The notes: a model not told the origin generated them from the letters alone. 51,655 bases of DNA from Bacilli bacterium (GCA_012518125.1 JAAYTF010000141.1:1-51655), one strand, 5' to 3'. Shown: positions 10,211 to 22,721, numbered from the stretch's first letter. Numbers and translations: made by a program.

Positions 10211-10630
10211 GTGAAAATTTCAACGAAAGGTCGTTATGGTTTGACATTGATGATTGAACTAGCTAGAAATTACGGTTCTGGTCCCATTTCATTAAAATCG
10301 ATCGCGGAACAGAAGGAATTGTCGAATCATTATTTGGAACAACTTGCAACGCCATTGCGCAATGCTGGCCTCATTCGCAGTGTCCGAGGGCCGTACGGCG
10401 GATATACGCTCGCGAAAGAGCCGAAAGAAATCACCGCCGGCGATGTCATCCGTGTGTTGGAAGGGCCGATTACATTGGTTGAAGGCATGGAAAATGAAGA
10501 AGCGGCGCAACGGAAATTATGGAAGCAAATCCGCGACGTCATCAAAGAAGTGCTCGATACGACGACGTTGGAAGATTTACTGCAATATGACGATGATGAA
10601 CCGCAAGATGACTATATGTTTTACATTTAG
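10211..10630 (+). CDS. cymR: Rrf2-family transcriptional regulator CymR
   Basis: MKISTKGRYGLTLMIELARNYGSGPISLKSIAEQKELSNHYLEQL..; located directly before cysteine desulfurase and mnmA; GTG start. Confidence 0.92.
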   Translation: MKISTKGRYGLTLMIELARNYGSGPISLKSIAEQKELSNHYLEQLATPLRNAGLIRSVRGPYGGYTLAKEPKEITAGDVIRVLEGPITLVEGMENEEAAQRKLWKQIRDVIKEVLDTTTLEDLLQYDDDEPQDDYMFYI

Positions 10631-10648
10631 TCGGAGAGGAGGATTCGA

Positions 10649-11791
10649 TTGATCTATTTGGATCATGCAGCGACGACGCCAGTGCATGATGAAATCATCG
10701 ACGAAATGTATCAAGTTGAAAGGGAAGTGTTCGGCAATCCTTCCAGTCTGCATGCATTCGGGCGCAAGGCGAAGGCTTACTTGAACAGGGCGCGGCAATT
10801 TCTTGCCGAATCGATCAACGCGAATGAAAATGAAATCATTTTTACAAGCGGCGGAACGGAAGCGAACAACTTGGCGGTCATTGGCACGGCGCTCAGAAAC
10901 CAACACCGCGGCAATCACATCATCACTTCGGCGCAGGAACACCATGCGATCATCCATATCATGAACTATTTGCAAAAGCTCGGATTCCACGTGACGTATT
11001 TGCGCGTCAACGAAGACGGGCGAGTCGATGTCAATGATGTGAAGCGCGCGCTCACCAATCAAACGATATTGGTATCCATCATGACGGTGAACAATGAAAC
11101 GGGCGTAAAGCAGCCGATCGAAGAAATCGCGGAATTGTTGCAAGATCATCAAGCCTATTTTCATACCGATGCCGTTCAAGCCTACAGCCTCCTTGACATC
11201 GATGTGAAAAAAACCGGTATCGACCTTCTGACAGCCTCTGCGCATAAACTGAATGGACCGAAAGGAATCGGTTTTTTATACGTGAGCGAAAATACGCCTA
11301 TTCAGCAAATTCAATTCGGTGGCCTCCAAGAACGCAAAAAACGCCCCGGAACGGAAAACGTCGTCGGAGCGTATGGGTTCTATTTGGCAGCAAAAAAAGC
11401 GCTTGAAAACAGAAAAGCAAATTTCGCTCGCTATGTACGATTAAACCGGTTATTTTTACAAACATTAGAAGATGAAACGATCGAGTTTTCCGTGAACGGT
11501 TCACGTGAACACGCCATTCCCACCATTTTGAACATCAGTTTCCCTGGCACGAGAACGGACGTCATGCTTACGAATTTGGATTTGGAAGGCGTCGCTGCAT
11601 CAAGCGGTAGCGCCTGCACGGCCGGAACGTTGGAACCTTCGCACGTACTTGAAGCGATGTATGGAAAACGCGATGAACGAATCCACAATTCCGTCCGTTT
11701 CAGCTTCGGTTCATTAAATGACGAAGAAAATGTCGTCGAGGCGGCAAAACGGATTGCCATAGTCGTCAAACGATTAACGAAACAAGATTGA
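10649..11791 (+). CDS. iscS: Cysteine desulfurase (IscS/NifS family)
   Basis: MIYLDHAATTPVHDEII.., PLP lysine TASAHKLNGPKG, SSGSACTAG loop; TTG start. Confidence 0.94.
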   Translation: MIYLDHAATTPVHDEIIDEMYQVEREVFGNPSSLHAFGRKAKAYLNRARQFLAESINANENEIIFTSGGTEANNLAVIGTALRNQHRGNHIITSAQEHHAIIHIMNYLQKLGFHVTYLRVNEDGRVDVNDVKRALTNQTILVSIMTVNNETGVKQPIEEIAELLQDHQAYFHTDAVQAYSLLDIDVKKTGIDLLTASAHKLNGPKGIGFLYVSENTPIQQIQFGGLQERKKRPGTENVVGAYGFYLAAKKALENRKANFARYVRLNRLFLQTLEDETIEFSVNGSREHAIPTILNISFPGTRTDVMLTNLDLEGVAASSGSACTAGTLEPSHVLEAMYGKRDERIHNSVRFSFGSLNDEENVVEAAKRIAIVVKRLTKQD

Positions 11792-11798
11792 GGGGTGA

Positions 11799-12905
<1,107 letters not shown>

Positions 12906-12935
12906 AGACTATGCGAAACTTTGAGCATAGTCTTT
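12906..12935 (+). terminator. Putative mnmA terminator
   Basis: GACTATGC-gaaactttga-GCATAGTC followed by ttt. Confidence 0.6.
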
Positions 12936-12990
12936 CCATCATTCAGAGCATATTTGCGTAGATGAATTTGAACAAGTAGGTGAGTTTAGA

Positions 12991-15324
12991 TTGCTGGAAC
13001 AAACGAGAAACAGGGGCTTCATCCGCGGCGAAATCGTCTTTACGATTTATGAAAACAACCGCGATCCTTTTACGATCGCGAAAATTAAAATCCACGATAC
13101 GAACGAAGACTATGAAGAAAAAGAAATCGTCGGCAAAGGGAACTTTTTTGATTTGCCGAAAGGAATCGTATACGAGTTCTACGGCAAATTGACGAAACAC
13201 CCAAAATTTGGCGTGCAATACGATATCGATTCGTATCAGACGTTTGTTCCAGAAACGCGTGAGGCGATCATCGCATATTTGGCGAGCGATCTTTTCCCCG
13301 GCGTCGGCCGAAAAACCGCACAAAAAATCGTTGATCATTTAGGGGAACAAGCCATCGAAAAAATTTTGGAAGACCCGAAGTCGCTTGACGGCATACCCGG
13401 CGTGAGCAAAAAAGTGAAACGAAACCTTCATGAACAGTTGGAGGAAAACCAAGGGTTTGAACGCGTCGCCTTAGAAGCGACGAAATACGGCATCGGATTG
13501 AAGACGGCGCAAAAACTTTACCAAATGTACAAACATGAAGCGTTGACGATCATGCGGGAAAATCCGTACCGTTTCGTCTTCGAAGTCGAAGGGTTCGGCT
13601 TTTTAACCGCCGATAAAATCGGACAGATGAACGAGATTGAAAAGACGAACGAAGAGCGGATTCGCGCAAGCTGTTATTATGCTTTAGAGCTTGGCGCTTC
13701 GGAAGGGCACGTCTATTTGCCGCAATCCGAATGCATCGAACGGATGAAACAGATTTTAAAGACGGATGACATCACCGATGAACGAATCGAAGCACAAATC
13801 GATGCCCTTGCGGAAGAAAAGAAGATTGTCAAAACAGATGGAAGGCTTTATTTGCCAAGTTTATATTATGCCGAAGTCAAATTCAGTGAAAACGTGTTGG
13901 ATATGATCAAACAAACGGAAGAAATGGAAGCGAGCGAAGCCGAGCTCTTGAAAATAATCGGCGAAATCGAAGAAGAAGAGTCGTTGCATTACGGTGCGGA
14001 ACAGTATGAAGCGATCAAAAAAGCGATTACCTCCAAATTGATGATCTTGACTGGCGGCCCTGGCACGGGGAAAACGACGGTCATTAAAGGGATCGTAAAG
14101 ACATATGCCAAATTGAAAGGTTTGTCGGTGCACCGCCACGATTACGATAGTGAAAATGATTATCCGTTCATCTTGACGGCACCGACCGGCCGTGCGGCAA
14201 AACGCCTCGAAGAATCGACCGGAATCCGGGCGATGACGATTCATCGTCTCCTCGGTTGGGACGGGCATACGTACTTTGAAAAAAACGAATACGAGCCGCT
14301 TTCGGGGGAACTGATCGTCATCGATGAGTTTTCCATGGTCGATACGTGGCTCGCCCATCATTTATTCAAAGCGATTCCGAAAGAAATGAAAGTGTTGATT
14401 GTCGGCGATGAAGACCAGCTTCCTTCCGTCGGCCCGGGCCAAGTGCTTTCCGATTTATTGAAAAGTGGACTAATTCCTACGGTGCAATTAAACGAAGTGT
14501 ACCGGCAAAAAGAAGGATCGAAAATTATCGATTTGGCGCACGATATTAAACACGACAGGTTGAAAGCGGAACAGATCAAAAAAGCCGAAGATTTCAGTTT
14601 CATCCCTTGTGAAGGGAGCCAAGTCGTTTCCGTCATCGAAACGATTTTCAAAAAAGCGAAAGAAAAAGGGATCGACGTAAAAGATATTCAAGTATTGGCC
14701 CCGATGTACAAAACGGAAGCCGGCATCGACAACATCAATTTCCATTTGCAGCAATTGATCAATCCGAAGCGTCAGGGTAAACGTGAACGGAAAATCAACG
14801 ATGTCACATACCGCGTCGGCGACCGCGTCTTGCAACTTGTCAACCAGCCGGAAGACGGCGTATATAACGGCGATATCGGCGAAATCGTCCATATTTTGTC
14901 CGCCAAAGACGCGGAAGATGACGAAGAAAAAATCATCGTGCGATTTGACGACAAAGAAGTCGAGTATACACGCAATGAATATATGAACTTCACGCTTGCA
15001 TACTGCATTTCGATCCATAAAGCGCAAGGAAGCGAGTTTCCCAATGTCGTATTGCCGGTCGTATCGCTTTACCGCCGCATGCTGCGCAAAAATTTGTTGT
15101 ATACGGCAATCACGCGCAGCCAACGTTCGCTCATCATCTGCGGCGAAATCGACGCGTTTATGAAAGGGATCGAAACGGTCGATGCGAACAAACGATATAC
15201 TACTTTGGTTTATTACTTGCTGAAACATGAAACGAATGAATCCGAAAAGCTCGACGCTGGTGAAAAAGAGGCGATGCTTGGCGAAGGAAGCGTCGACGAG
15301 CTTACCCCTTACGATTTTCTTTGA
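12991..15324 (+). CDS. recD2: ATP-dependent RecD2 DNA helicase
   Basis: 777 aa; LTGGPGTGKTTVIKGIV Walker A, VIDEFSMVD, HhH repeats, C-terminal AYCISIHKAQGSEFP. Confidence 0.95.
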   Translation: MLEQTRNRGFIRGEIVFTIYENNRDPFTIAKIKIHDTNEDYEEKEIVGKGNFFDLPKGIVYEFYGKLTKHPKFGVQYDIDSYQTFVPETREAIIAYLASDLFPGVGRKTAQKIVDHLGEQAIEKILEDPKSLDGIPGVSKKVKRNLHEQLEENQGFERVALEATKYGIGLKTAQKLYQMYKHEALTIMRENPYRFVFEVEGFGFLTADKIGQMNEIEKTNEERIRASCYYALELGASEGHVYLPQSECIERMKQILKTDDITDERIEAQIDALAEEKKIVKTDGRLYLPSLYYAEVKFSENVLDMIKQTEEMEASEAELLKIIGEIEEEESLHYGAEQYEAIKKAITSKLMILTGGPGTGKTTVIKGIVKTYAKLKGLSVHRHDYDSENDYPFILTAPTGRAAKRLEESTGIRAMTIHRLLGWDGHTYFEKNEYEPLSGELIVIDEFSMVDTWLAHHLFKAIPKEMKVLIVGDEDQLPSVGPGQVLSDLLKSGLIPTVQLNEVYRQKEGSKIIDLAHDIKHDRLKAEQIKKAEDFSFIPCEGSQVVSVIETIFKKAKEKGIDVKDIQVLAPMYKTEAGIDNINFHLQQLINPKRQGKRERKINDVTYRVGDRVLQLVNQPEDGVYNGDIGEIVHILSAKDAEDDEEKIIVRFDDKEVEYTRNEYMNFTLAYCISIHKAQGSEFPNVVLPVVSLYRRMLRKNLLYTAITRSQRSLIICGEIDAFMKGIETVDANKRYTTLVYYLLKHETNESEKLDAGEKEAMLGEGSVDELTPYDFL

Positions 15325-15331
15325 CGTATAT

Positions 15332-15368
15332 CCTTCTTTCATTCTTCCATACTAAGAATGAAAGAAGG
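15332..15368 (+). repeat. Perfect 15-bp inverted repeat (7-nt loop) overlapping the RBS of the AI-2E transporter gene
   Basis: CCTTCTTTCATTCTT-ccatact-AAGAATGAAAGAAGG; the right arm contains the SD-like AGAAGG upstream of ATG 15378. Confidence 0.9.
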
Positions 15369-15377
15369 TTAGCAAAA

Positions 15378-16445
15378 ATGAGAAGATTTTTATTAAAAAG
15401 ATGGTTTTTCATCATTATCGGTCTGATCGTGTTCTTTTTGGTGGTTAAAGCATTCATGCCATATTTAAAACCGTTCTTTAGTTTTTCATGGCGCATCGCG
15501 TTTCCGTTTTTGGCGGCGATATTGATCAGTTACCTGCTTTATCCACTGTTAAATAAATTGACCGATGCATTGAACATGCACCGTTCGAGTGCCATCGTCG
15601 TCATTTTTTTAAGTTTTTTCGGGACGGGGTCATTTCTCATATATAAAAGTTTCCCTGTTTTTTTTAGAGAGTTGCAAGAATTCAGTGCGCAAATTCCCGA
15701 ACTTATCGAAATGTATGAAGCGATCATTTTTTCGGTATATGAATCAACTTCGTATTTGCCGGAAGGCGTGCAACAGCAAATCGACCGGATCATCGATGAA
15801 ATCGAATTGACGTTGGAGCATTACATCCAACAAATCATCGATTCGTTTGTCCATTCTTTCGACTATATGGTCAGCTTCATCATGATTCCGATTCTCGTTT
15901 TTTATTTATTGAAAGATTTTCCGAAAATAAAAGATTATTGTTTGACTTTCTTACCGAAAAAACATAAAACGACGTTCGAACGGATATTGTTCGCCATTCA
16001 CGAAGCATTCGCTACCTACATTCGCGGTCAATTAATCTTGTCCTTTTTTATTTTTTTATTGACGTTTCTGTTATACAATTTTATTGATTTGAATTATGCA
16101 TTTTTGCTGTCGATGTTTTCGGGGATCATGAACATCATCCCGTATTTCGGGCCGATTATCGGGACGACACCGGCCGTCGTGGTCGCCATGGCCACATCGT
16201 GGAACTCGGTCATCTACGTCATCATCATCGGCATCATCGTCCAAATCGCCGAAGGGACGCTCTTATCCCCTTACATAATGGGAAAGACGGCAAAACTGCA
16301 TCCGATTGCAATCATTTTTATTCTGTTGGTAAGCAGCGAATTAGGCGGGATTGCCGCCATGATCATCTCGATCCCGCTCGTTATGATCATCCGTTCGGTT
16401 TATCAAAAACTGTCTGAAGAAAAACAGCAATGCGTTGACAATTAA
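15378..16445 (+). CDS. yrrI: AI-2E family transporter (YrrI/PerM-like)
   Basis: Polytopic membrane protein; GIMNIIPYFGPIIGTTPAVVVA motif typical of the AI-2E transporter family. Confidence 0.9.
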   Translation: MRRFLLKRWFFIIIGLIVFFLVVKAFMPYLKPFFSFSWRIAFPFLAAILISYLLYPLLNKLTDALNMHRSSAIVVIFLSFFGTGSFLIYKSFPVFFRELQEFSAQIPELIEMYEAIIFSVYESTSYLPEGVQQQIDRIIDEIELTLEHYIQQIIDSFVHSFDYMVSFIMIPILVFYLLKDFPKIKDYCLTFLPKKHKTTFERILFAIHEAFATYIRGQLILSFFIFLLTFLLYNFIDLNYAFLLSMFSGIMNIIPYFGPIIGTTPAVVVAMATSWNSVIYVIIIGIIVQIAEGTLLSPYIMGKTAKLHPIAIIFILLVSSELGGIAAMIISIPLVMIIRSVYQKLSEEKQQCVDN

Positions 16446-16530
16446 GAAACAGTTTCATATACTAACCTTAACCTTTATGCGTACATACGTTGTTGCGTTA
16501 TCTTCCTATGATGACCACACATTTTTCTGG

Positions 16531-16556
16531 CTCGGCAACTTCAGCTGAGTTTTCTT
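16531..16556 (+). terminator. Putative terminator before alaS
   Basis: CTCGGC-aacttca-GCTGAG followed by ttttcttt. Confidence 0.55.
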
Positions 16557-16589
16557 TATTGTTATTTCCATACATAAAACGGAGGGTCG

Positions 16590-19232
16590 ATGATGAAAAA
16601 ACTTACATCAGCCGAAGTACGAGAAATGTATTTGCGCTTTTTTGAACAAAAAGGGCATGAAGTTTATCACAGTGTATCATTGATTCCGAAAGATGACCCG
16701 AGTTTGCTTTGGATCAACAGCGGGGTGGCGACTTTAAAAAAATATTTTGATGGAACGCTAACGCCGAAAAACCCGCGCATCGTCAACGTCCAAAAGTCGA
16801 TCCGTACAAACGATATTGAAAACGTCGGGTTTACGGCTAGACACCATACGTTTTTTGAAATGTTGGGCAACTTTTCGATCGGGGACTATTTTAAACGCGA
16901 AGCCATCCATTATGCTTGGGAATTTTTGACGAGCGACGAATGGATCGGATTTGATCCCGACCGCTTATCGGTGACGGTGCACCCTGAAGACGACGAAGCG
17001 TATGATATTTGGTTGAACGAAATCAAATTGCCGAAAGAGCGCATCATCCGCATCGAAGAAAACTTCTGGGACATCGGGGAAGGGCCAAGCGGACCGAACA
17101 CGGAAATTTTTTACGATCGCGGTCCCGAATTCGGCGATGACCCGAACGACCCTGAACTGTTCCCAGGGGGAGAAAATGAACGATATTTGGAAATTTGGAA
17201 TTTGGTGTTTTCCCAATTCAACCATAATCCGGACGATACGTACACGCTCTTGCCGAAGAAAAACATCGACACGGGAATGGGCCTTGAGCGGATCGTATCG
17301 ATCTTGCAAGATGCCGAAACAAACTTCGATACGGATTTGTTCTTGCCAATTATTCATAAAGTCGAAGAATTCGCCAACGTCAAATACCGTGAAAATAGGG
17401 AGACCGACGTCGTCTTCCGTATCATCGCCGACCATATCCGTACGGTGACGTTTGCCATCGGCGACCATGCGCTGCCGTCGAACGAAGGAAGAGGCTACAT
17501 TTTGCGCCGCCTCATCCGCCGTGCGGTCCGTTACGCGAAAAAAATCGGTATTGAAAAACCTTTTATGTATGAACTCGTCCCTACCGTCGGGGAAATTATG
17601 CAGTCGTATTATCCGGAAATTTTGGAACGTAAAGATCACATCATGAACATCATCAAAGTGGAAGAAGAACGATTCATCGAAACGTTGAATGATGGTTTGG
17701 AGCGTTTAAATGAGATCATCGAACGGGAGAAACAATTAAACCGTAGTGTCATTCCTGGCGAAGAAGTGTTTCGGTTGTACGATACGTACGGATTCCCTAA
17801 AGAGTTGACCGAAGAGTACGTTCAGGAATTCGGATTTTCGATTGATGAAGCCGGATTCGAAAAAGAGATGGAAAAACAACGGAAAAGAGCACGCGAAGCA
17901 AGAGACAAAACCGATTCGATGAAAGTGCAAGACGAGTTGTTGACGAACATCAAAGACGAAAGCGTGTTTGTCGGCTACGATCAATTTTCCGTCGAAGCCG
18001 AAATATGGTACATCATCAAAGACCAACAATTGAAAGATGAAGCGCATGAAGGCGATGAAGTGACCGTCATTTTGTCGAAAACGCCGTTTTATGCGGAAAG
18101 CGGCGGACAGGTCGCCGACAGCGGCTATTTGTTTACGGAAGACTTTAAAGCGAAAGTCCTCGACGTCCAAAAAGCGCCGAATGGCCAACATCTTCACAAA
18201 ATCAAGATCGAGGCGGGCTCATTGAAGCTTCGCGATCGCATCACCGCGATGATCGACGATGTGTACCGCAACGAAGTCATAAAAAACCATACGGCAACCC
18301 ATTTATTGCATCAAGCATTGCGCGATGTGTTCGGCGACCATATCCATCAGGCCGGCTCGCTCGTCACACCAAAACGGCTCCGTTTCGACTTTTCGCATTT
18401 TGAAGCGCCAAGCGATGATGAATTGAAAAAGGTCGAGCGGATCGTCAATGAAAAAATTTGGGAAAAATTGAACGTCCACATTCAAGAAATGCCGCTTGAG
18501 GAAGCGAAGGCGATGGGGGCGATGGCTTTATTCGGCGAAAAATACGATGACATCGTCCGCGTCGTGCAAATCGGCGATTACAGCACGGAGCTTTGCGGCG
18601 GCTGCCACGTACGCAACAGTTCGGAAATCGGCATTTTCAAAATCGTTCAAGAAACCGGAATCGGCGCCGGAGTAAGACGAATCGAAGCGGTGACGAGCAA
18701 TTATGCGTATGAATATATCGAGTCCGAGTTAAACAAATTAACAGAGATAGCTGGATTGTTGAAAACCGAACCACACAACGTCGTCCAGCGCGTTCACTCG
18801 TTGGTCGATGAATTAAACGAGCTCGAAAGACAAAATGAATCGCTCCTTGCCAAATTGGCAAACCAAGAAATTGCTAGTTTGGTCAACCAAGTCGAGAAAG
18901 TGAACGGCATCAACGTAGTTGCCGCCAAAGTGGAAGCGAGCAACATGAACCAGATGCGCAATATGGTCGATCAATTGAAACAGAAATTGAACACCGCCGT
19001 CATATTGTTGGCTGCGGAAAACAAAGGGAAAGTCCAACTCATCGCAGGTGTCACCGCAGATTTGGTGAAACGCAATTTGCACGCAGGTCATTTGATCAAG
19101 GAAGCGGCAAAAGTTTGCGGCGGCGGCGGCGGAGGCCGTCCGGACATGGCGCAGGCCGGAGGAAAGGATGCCACGAAAATCGATGAAGCTTTAACCACAG
19201 TGTATGCGTACGTGAAGGAACATGCGGAGTAG
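16590..19232 (+). CDS. alaS: Alanyl-tRNA synthetase
   Basis: 880 aa; [22 protein letters not shown]-terminal [20 protein letters not shown]. Confidence 0.97.
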   Translation: MMKKLTSAEVREMYLRFFEQKGHEVYHSVSLIPKDDPSLLWINSGVATLKKYFDGTLTPKNPRIVNVQKSIRTNDIENVGFTARHHTFFEMLGNFSIGDYFKREAIHYAWEFLTSDEWIGFDPDRLSVTVHPEDDEAYDIWLNEIKLPKERIIRIEENFWDIGEGPSGPNTEIFYDRGPEFGDDPNDPELFPGGENERYLEIWNLVFSQFNHNPDDTYTLLPKKNIDTGMGLERIVSILQDAETNFDTDLFLPIIHKVEEFANVKYRENRETDVVFRIIADHIRTVTFAIGDHALPSNEGRGYILRRLIRRAVRYAKKIGIEKPFMYELVPTVGEIMQSYYPEILERKDHIMNIIKVEEERFIETLNDGLERLNEIIEREKQLNRSVIPGEEVFRLYDTYGFPKELTEEYVQEFGFSIDEAGFEKEMEKQRKRAREARDKTDSMKVQDELLTNIKDESVFVGYDQFSVEAEIWYIIKDQQLKDEAHEGDEVTVILSKTPFYAESGGQVADSGYLFTEDFKAKVLDVQKAPNGQHLHKIKIEAGSLKLRDRITAMIDDVYRNEVIKNHTATHLLHQALRDVFGDHIHQAGSLVTPKRLRFDFSHFEAPSDDELKKVERIVNEKIWEKLNVHIQEMPLEEAKAMGAMALFGEKYDDIVRVVQIGDYSTELCGGCHVRNSSEIGIFKIVQETGIGAGVRRIEAVTSNYAYEYIESELNKLTEIAGLLKTEPHNVVQRVHSLVDELNELERQNESLLAKLANQEIASLVNQVEKVNGINVVAAKVEASNMNQMRNMVDQLKQKLNTAVILLAAENKGKVQLIAGVTADLVKRNLHAGHLIKEAAKVCGGGGGGRPDMAQAGGKDATKIDEALTTVYAYVKEHAE

Positions 19233-19300
19233 AAATGTTATTCATAATAGGACAAACGTGGTAAAATGTAGTAAGAATCGTAAATGAGCGAGGTGATAGA

Positions 19301-19573
19301 ATGAGTTCAGTCGACAAGACGATGAAATACAACTTTCCCGAGGATTCGTTTAACGAAGACATAAAAGTGACGCTCATCAAAATTTACGAAGCGTTAAAAG
19401 AAAAAGGCTATAATCCGATCAACCAGATCGTCGGTTATTTGCTCTCGGGAGATCCAGCATATATTCCGCGTTATAAAGATGCTCGTAATTTAATCCGGAA
19501 AATTGAGCGCGATGAACTCATTGAAGAACTGGTCAAATATTACATCAACGACATACAGAAGGAGCTTAAATGA
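19301..19573 (+). CDS. yrzL: IreB family regulatory phosphoprotein (DUF965, YrzL)
   Basis: 90 aa; [82 protein letters not shown]. Confidence 0.95.
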   Translation: MSSVDKTMKYNFPEDSFNEDIKVTLIKIYEALKEKGYNPINQIVGYLLSGDPAYIPRYKDARNLIRKIERDELIEELVKYYINDIQKELK

Positions 19574-19995
19574 GGATTTTATGTCTCGATGTCGGCTCAA
19601 AAACGATCGGTGTTGCAATCAGTGACCCATTTAAGATAACCGCCCAAGCGTTAAAGACGATTCAGTGGGATGAAAATGACATGTCTTCCGCTGATGAAGT
19701 GCTTCGGCAAATCATCGATGAGTATGCCGTAGAAAAAATCATCGTCGGTTTGCCGAAAAATATGGACGGTTCGATGGGTGAGCGGGCAGAAATGACGCAA
19801 ATATATGCCAATCGCCTCGCTCGTCAATTTGCAATGCCTGTCGAACTTTACGATGAACGTTTGTCGACGATTTCCGCAGAACGGACGCTTCTTGAAGCAG
19901 ATTTGAGCAGAAAAAAGCGAAAGAAAGTGATCGACCAATTGTCCGCGGTGATCATCCTGCAAAATTATTTGGACCAATTAAACAGAGGGAGGTAA
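19570..19995 (+). CDS. ruvX: Putative pre-16S rRNA nuclease / Holliday junction resolvase YqgF (RuvX)
   Basis: [32 protein letters not shown] motif. Confidence 0.95.
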   Translation: MRILCLDVGSKTIGVAISDPFKITAQALKTIQWDENDMSSADEVLRQIIDEYAVEKIIVGLPKNMDGSMGERAEMTQIYANRLARQFAMPVELYDERLSTISAERTLLEADLSRKKRKKVIDQLSAVIILQNYLDQLNRGR

Positions 19996-19999
19996 TTAA

Positions 20000-20281
20000 A
20001 TGGGTCACGAAGAGTTTGATCAAGAAGTCATCATCATACCTGATGGTTTTGGCAATGAACATCGGTTCATCGTCATATACCGTTTTGAAGTCGACGAAAC
20101 CGATTCGACATATGTTGCATTAGTGCCAGAAGAGCAAGAAAAGGAAGAAGTGCAAGACTTGTACGTTTTTCGCATCGAGGAAAACGGCGACGACTTGCGA
20201 TTATTCCAAATCGAAGACGATGACGAATGGGAAATCATCGAAGAAACGATTGCAACTTTAGAAGAGGATGGTATCATATAA
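20000..20281 (+). CDS. yrzB: DUF1292 domain-containing protein (YrzB)
   Basis: Acidic 93-aa protein between yqgF and mltG, as in Bacillus. Confidence 0.9.
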   Translation: MGHEEFDQEVIIIPDGFGNEHRFIVIYRFEVDETDSTYVALVPEEQEKEEVQDLYVFRIEENGDDLRLFQIEDDDEWEIIEETIATLEEDGII

Positions 20282-20317
20282 CGAGATTGGAGTTTCCGAC
20301 AAAAGGGAGCATGACAT

Positions 20318-21472
20318 ATGGAAAAAGAGCAAGCGAAAGAACAATTGGAACAAGACTTGTCCTCGAGGGCGAGTGAAGCACGGATCGTCCGCAAAGTCGT
20401 CTTTTACGTCATCAGTTTTTTATTGCTCTTTTTTGCGATCACGATCTTTTTCGGTTATTCGTACGTCAAATCAGCTTTAGGTCCGGTTGATGAAGACAGT
20501 GAGGAACAAATTGAAGTCGAAATCCCTTTGGGGTCTACTAGCACTGATATCGCGAATATTTTGGAAGAACACGGATTGATCAAAGATGCCCGCATCTTCC
20601 GTTTTTACATCAAATTCAAAAATGAAGTGAACTTCCAAGCGGGGCAATATACGTTGTCGCCTTCGATGACTTTGGCGGAAACGGTTAAAGAGTTGCAGAC
20701 CGGAAAACTCATCGAGGAACCGATTTTCCGTATCACGATTCCGGAAGGCAAAACGTTGGAAGAAATCGCGCAACTTTTTTCGAAAAAGCTGTCTTTTTCA
20801 CCTGAAGAATTTATCGAAACGGCTGATGATGAAAAATTCGTCAAACAATTGATCGAATCTTATCCGAATTTGTTGTCTGAGGAAATATTGAATGACGACA
20901 TTTACCATCCGTTGGAAGGTTATTTATTTGCGGCGACGTACGACATTTTTGATGAAGCGATGACCCCTGAAGCTGTCATTACGATGATGGTGGAAAAAAC
21001 GAACGAATTGATCGAGCAAAGGATGGACGAAATTGAAGCGAGCGATTTCTCCGTTCATGAAATTTTGACGTTGGCTTCCATCATCGAACGCGAAGCGAAG
21101 TTTTCTGAAGACCGGCCGAAAGTGTCGCAAGTTTATTTGAATCGCTTGAAGAAGAATATGAAATTGCAAAGCGACATCACCGCTTTTTACGGTTTGCCGC
21201 ATAAAGCGGTCGTGACGTACGAAGACTTGGAAGTCAAAACGCCGTATAACACGTACATCATCAACGGGCTCCCGGTCGGACCGATCAGTTCGCCGAGCAT
21301 CGAATCGATCGATGCGGTGCTCCATCCGGAAGGCGAAGATTTTACGAAATTGTATTATTTTTCCCGACCATCCGGTGAAACGTTCTATTCCGATACGTTG
21401 GAGGAACATAACGCAATCAAAGAACAATACCGCCACGAGTGGTACGAATTGGAAAACGAATCAAAAAATTGA
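20318..21472 (+). CDS. mltG: Endolytic transglycosylase MltG (YceG-like)
   Basis: Single TM; SIIEREAKFSEDRPKVSQVYLNRLKKNMKLQSD, PYNTYIINGLPVGPISSPS. Confidence 0.95.
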   Translation: MEKEQAKEQLEQDLSSRASEARIVRKVVFYVISFLLLFFAITIFFGYSYVKSALGPVDEDSEEQIEVEIPLGSTSTDIANILEEHGLIKDARIFRFYIKFKNEVNFQAGQYTLSPSMTLAETVKELQTGKLIEEPIFRITIPEGKTLEEIAQLFSKKLSFSPEEFIETADDEKFVKQLIESYPNLLSEEILNDDIYHPLEGYLFAATYDIFDEAMTPEAVITMMVEKTNELIEQRMDEIEASDFSVHEILTLASIIEREAKFSEDRPKVSQVYLNRLKKNMKLQSDITAFYGLPHKAVVTYEDLEVKTPYNTYIINGLPVGPISSPSIESIDAVLHPEGEDFTKLYYFSRPSGETFYSDTLEEHNAIKEQYRHEWYELENESKN

Positions 21473-21498
21473 TATCGTATAGGAAAAGTGAGCGTAAG

Positions 21499-22131
21499 AT
21501 GGATTCTTTACAATATATCGCATCGCTCATTGCGAAATCACCCGCATGGGCACAAGATTTGGAGAAGTTCGCACGGGAACATCGTGTTCCCATCATCGAT
21601 CAAATCAGTTTGCAGTTATTGTTGCAGCTTGTCCGCTTAAAACGGCCTGAACGAATTTTGGAAATCGGGACGGCGATCGCATACTCGACGCTGCACATGC
21701 ATGAAGCCGTTCCAGACGCTTACATCACGACGATTGAAAAAAACGAAAAGATGTATGCCATCGCCGCCAAAAATATCGCCCGGTTCAAAAAAAGCGAGCG
21801 CATTGAGCTCATACATGGTGACGCGGCGGAAGTGATTGAACGTTTTCCACCTGAGAAGACGTTCGACTTTGTTTTTATTGATGCGGCGAAAAGCCAATAT
21901 TTGCGGTATTTCCAATCGATTGCCCCCCATGTGCTGAAAGGGGGAGTGATCGTTGCGGACAATGTGCTGTTCAAACAATTCGTCGCACAACCGGAGGAAG
22001 CGCCGAAACGTTTTAAAACGATCGTAAAAAATTTGCGGATGTTCAATGAATACGTCATGAAAAACGAAGATTTCCATTCGTCGCTCGCCCCGGTCGGCGA
22101 CGGACTCATGATCAGTATAAAACGAACATAA
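21499..22131 (+). CDS. yrrM: O-methyltransferase (YrrM / TrmR family)
   Basis: SAM motif ILEIGTAIAYSTLHM; DFVFIDAAKSQY; internal ATG preferred over the ORF-track start. Confidence 0.88.
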   Translation: MDSLQYIASLIAKSPAWAQDLEKFAREHRVPIIDQISLQLLLQLVRLKRPERILEIGTAIAYSTLHMHEAVPDAYITTIEKNEKMYAIAAKNIARFKKSERIELIHGDAAEVIERFPPEKTFDFVFIDAAKSQYLRYFQSIAPHVLKGGVIVADNVLFKQFVAQPEEAPKRFKTIVKNLRMFNEYVMKNEDFHSSLAPVGDGLMISIKRT

Positions 22132-22144
22132 ATGCTTATTTGTC

Positions 22145-22180
22145 GACGTACCTATATTATTATAGGTGTGTCATTTTTAT
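22145..22180 (+). terminator. Putative yrrM terminator
   Basis: gacgtACCTATA-ttat-TATAGGTgtgtc followed by atttttat. Confidence 0.6.
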
Positions 22181-22217
22181 ATTTAGAAATAAATTTTAAT
22201 AGAGGAGTGTCGTCAAC

Positions 22218-22691
22218 ATGTCAGATGAAAAAAGTTATTACATGACCGAAGAAGGAAAAGCAAAACTAGAAGAAGAATTGCATAATCTCAAAACGGTGAA
22301 ACGACATGAAGTAGTGGAACGTATTAAAATCGCACGCGATTTTGGCGATTTATCGGAAAACTCCGAGTATGACTCGGCAAAAGAAGAACAAGCTTTCGTC
22401 GAATCACGCATCGCACAACTTGAAAAAATGATCCGCAACGCTGTCATCATTGAAAACAACGCCGACAACGATGTCGTTTCACTCGGCAAAAAAGTCACAT
22501 TCAAAGAGCTGCCTGACGGGGAAGAAGAAACGTACACCATTGTCGGAAGCGCCGAAGCCGACCCGTTTGAGGGAAAAATATCCAACGATTCTCCGATGGC
22601 AAAAGCGCTTCTCGGCAAAGCAAAAGGCGATGAAGTGACGGTTCCGACCCCGGGCGGGGAAATGCAAGTCAAAATCATCGATATAGAATGA
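22218..22691 (+). CDS. greA: Transcription elongation factor GreA
   Basis: [52 protein letters not shown]. Confidence 0.97.
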   Translation: MSDEKSYYMTEEGKAKLEEELHNLKTVKRHEVVERIKIARDFGDLSENSEYDSAKEEQAFVESRIAQLEKMIRNAVIIENNADNDVVSLGKKVTFKELPDGEEETYTIVGSAEADPFEGKISNDSPMAKALLGKAKGDEVTVPTPGGEMQVKIIDIE

Positions 22692-22721
22692 TGCAAACCT
22701 TTAGAAAGGTGGCAACGTCAT

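Noticed and set aside
16446-16589. Possible T-box before alaS
   Set aside because: The gap is only ~145 nt; I see a simple terminator-like hairpin but no AGGGTGG-type antiterminator core.
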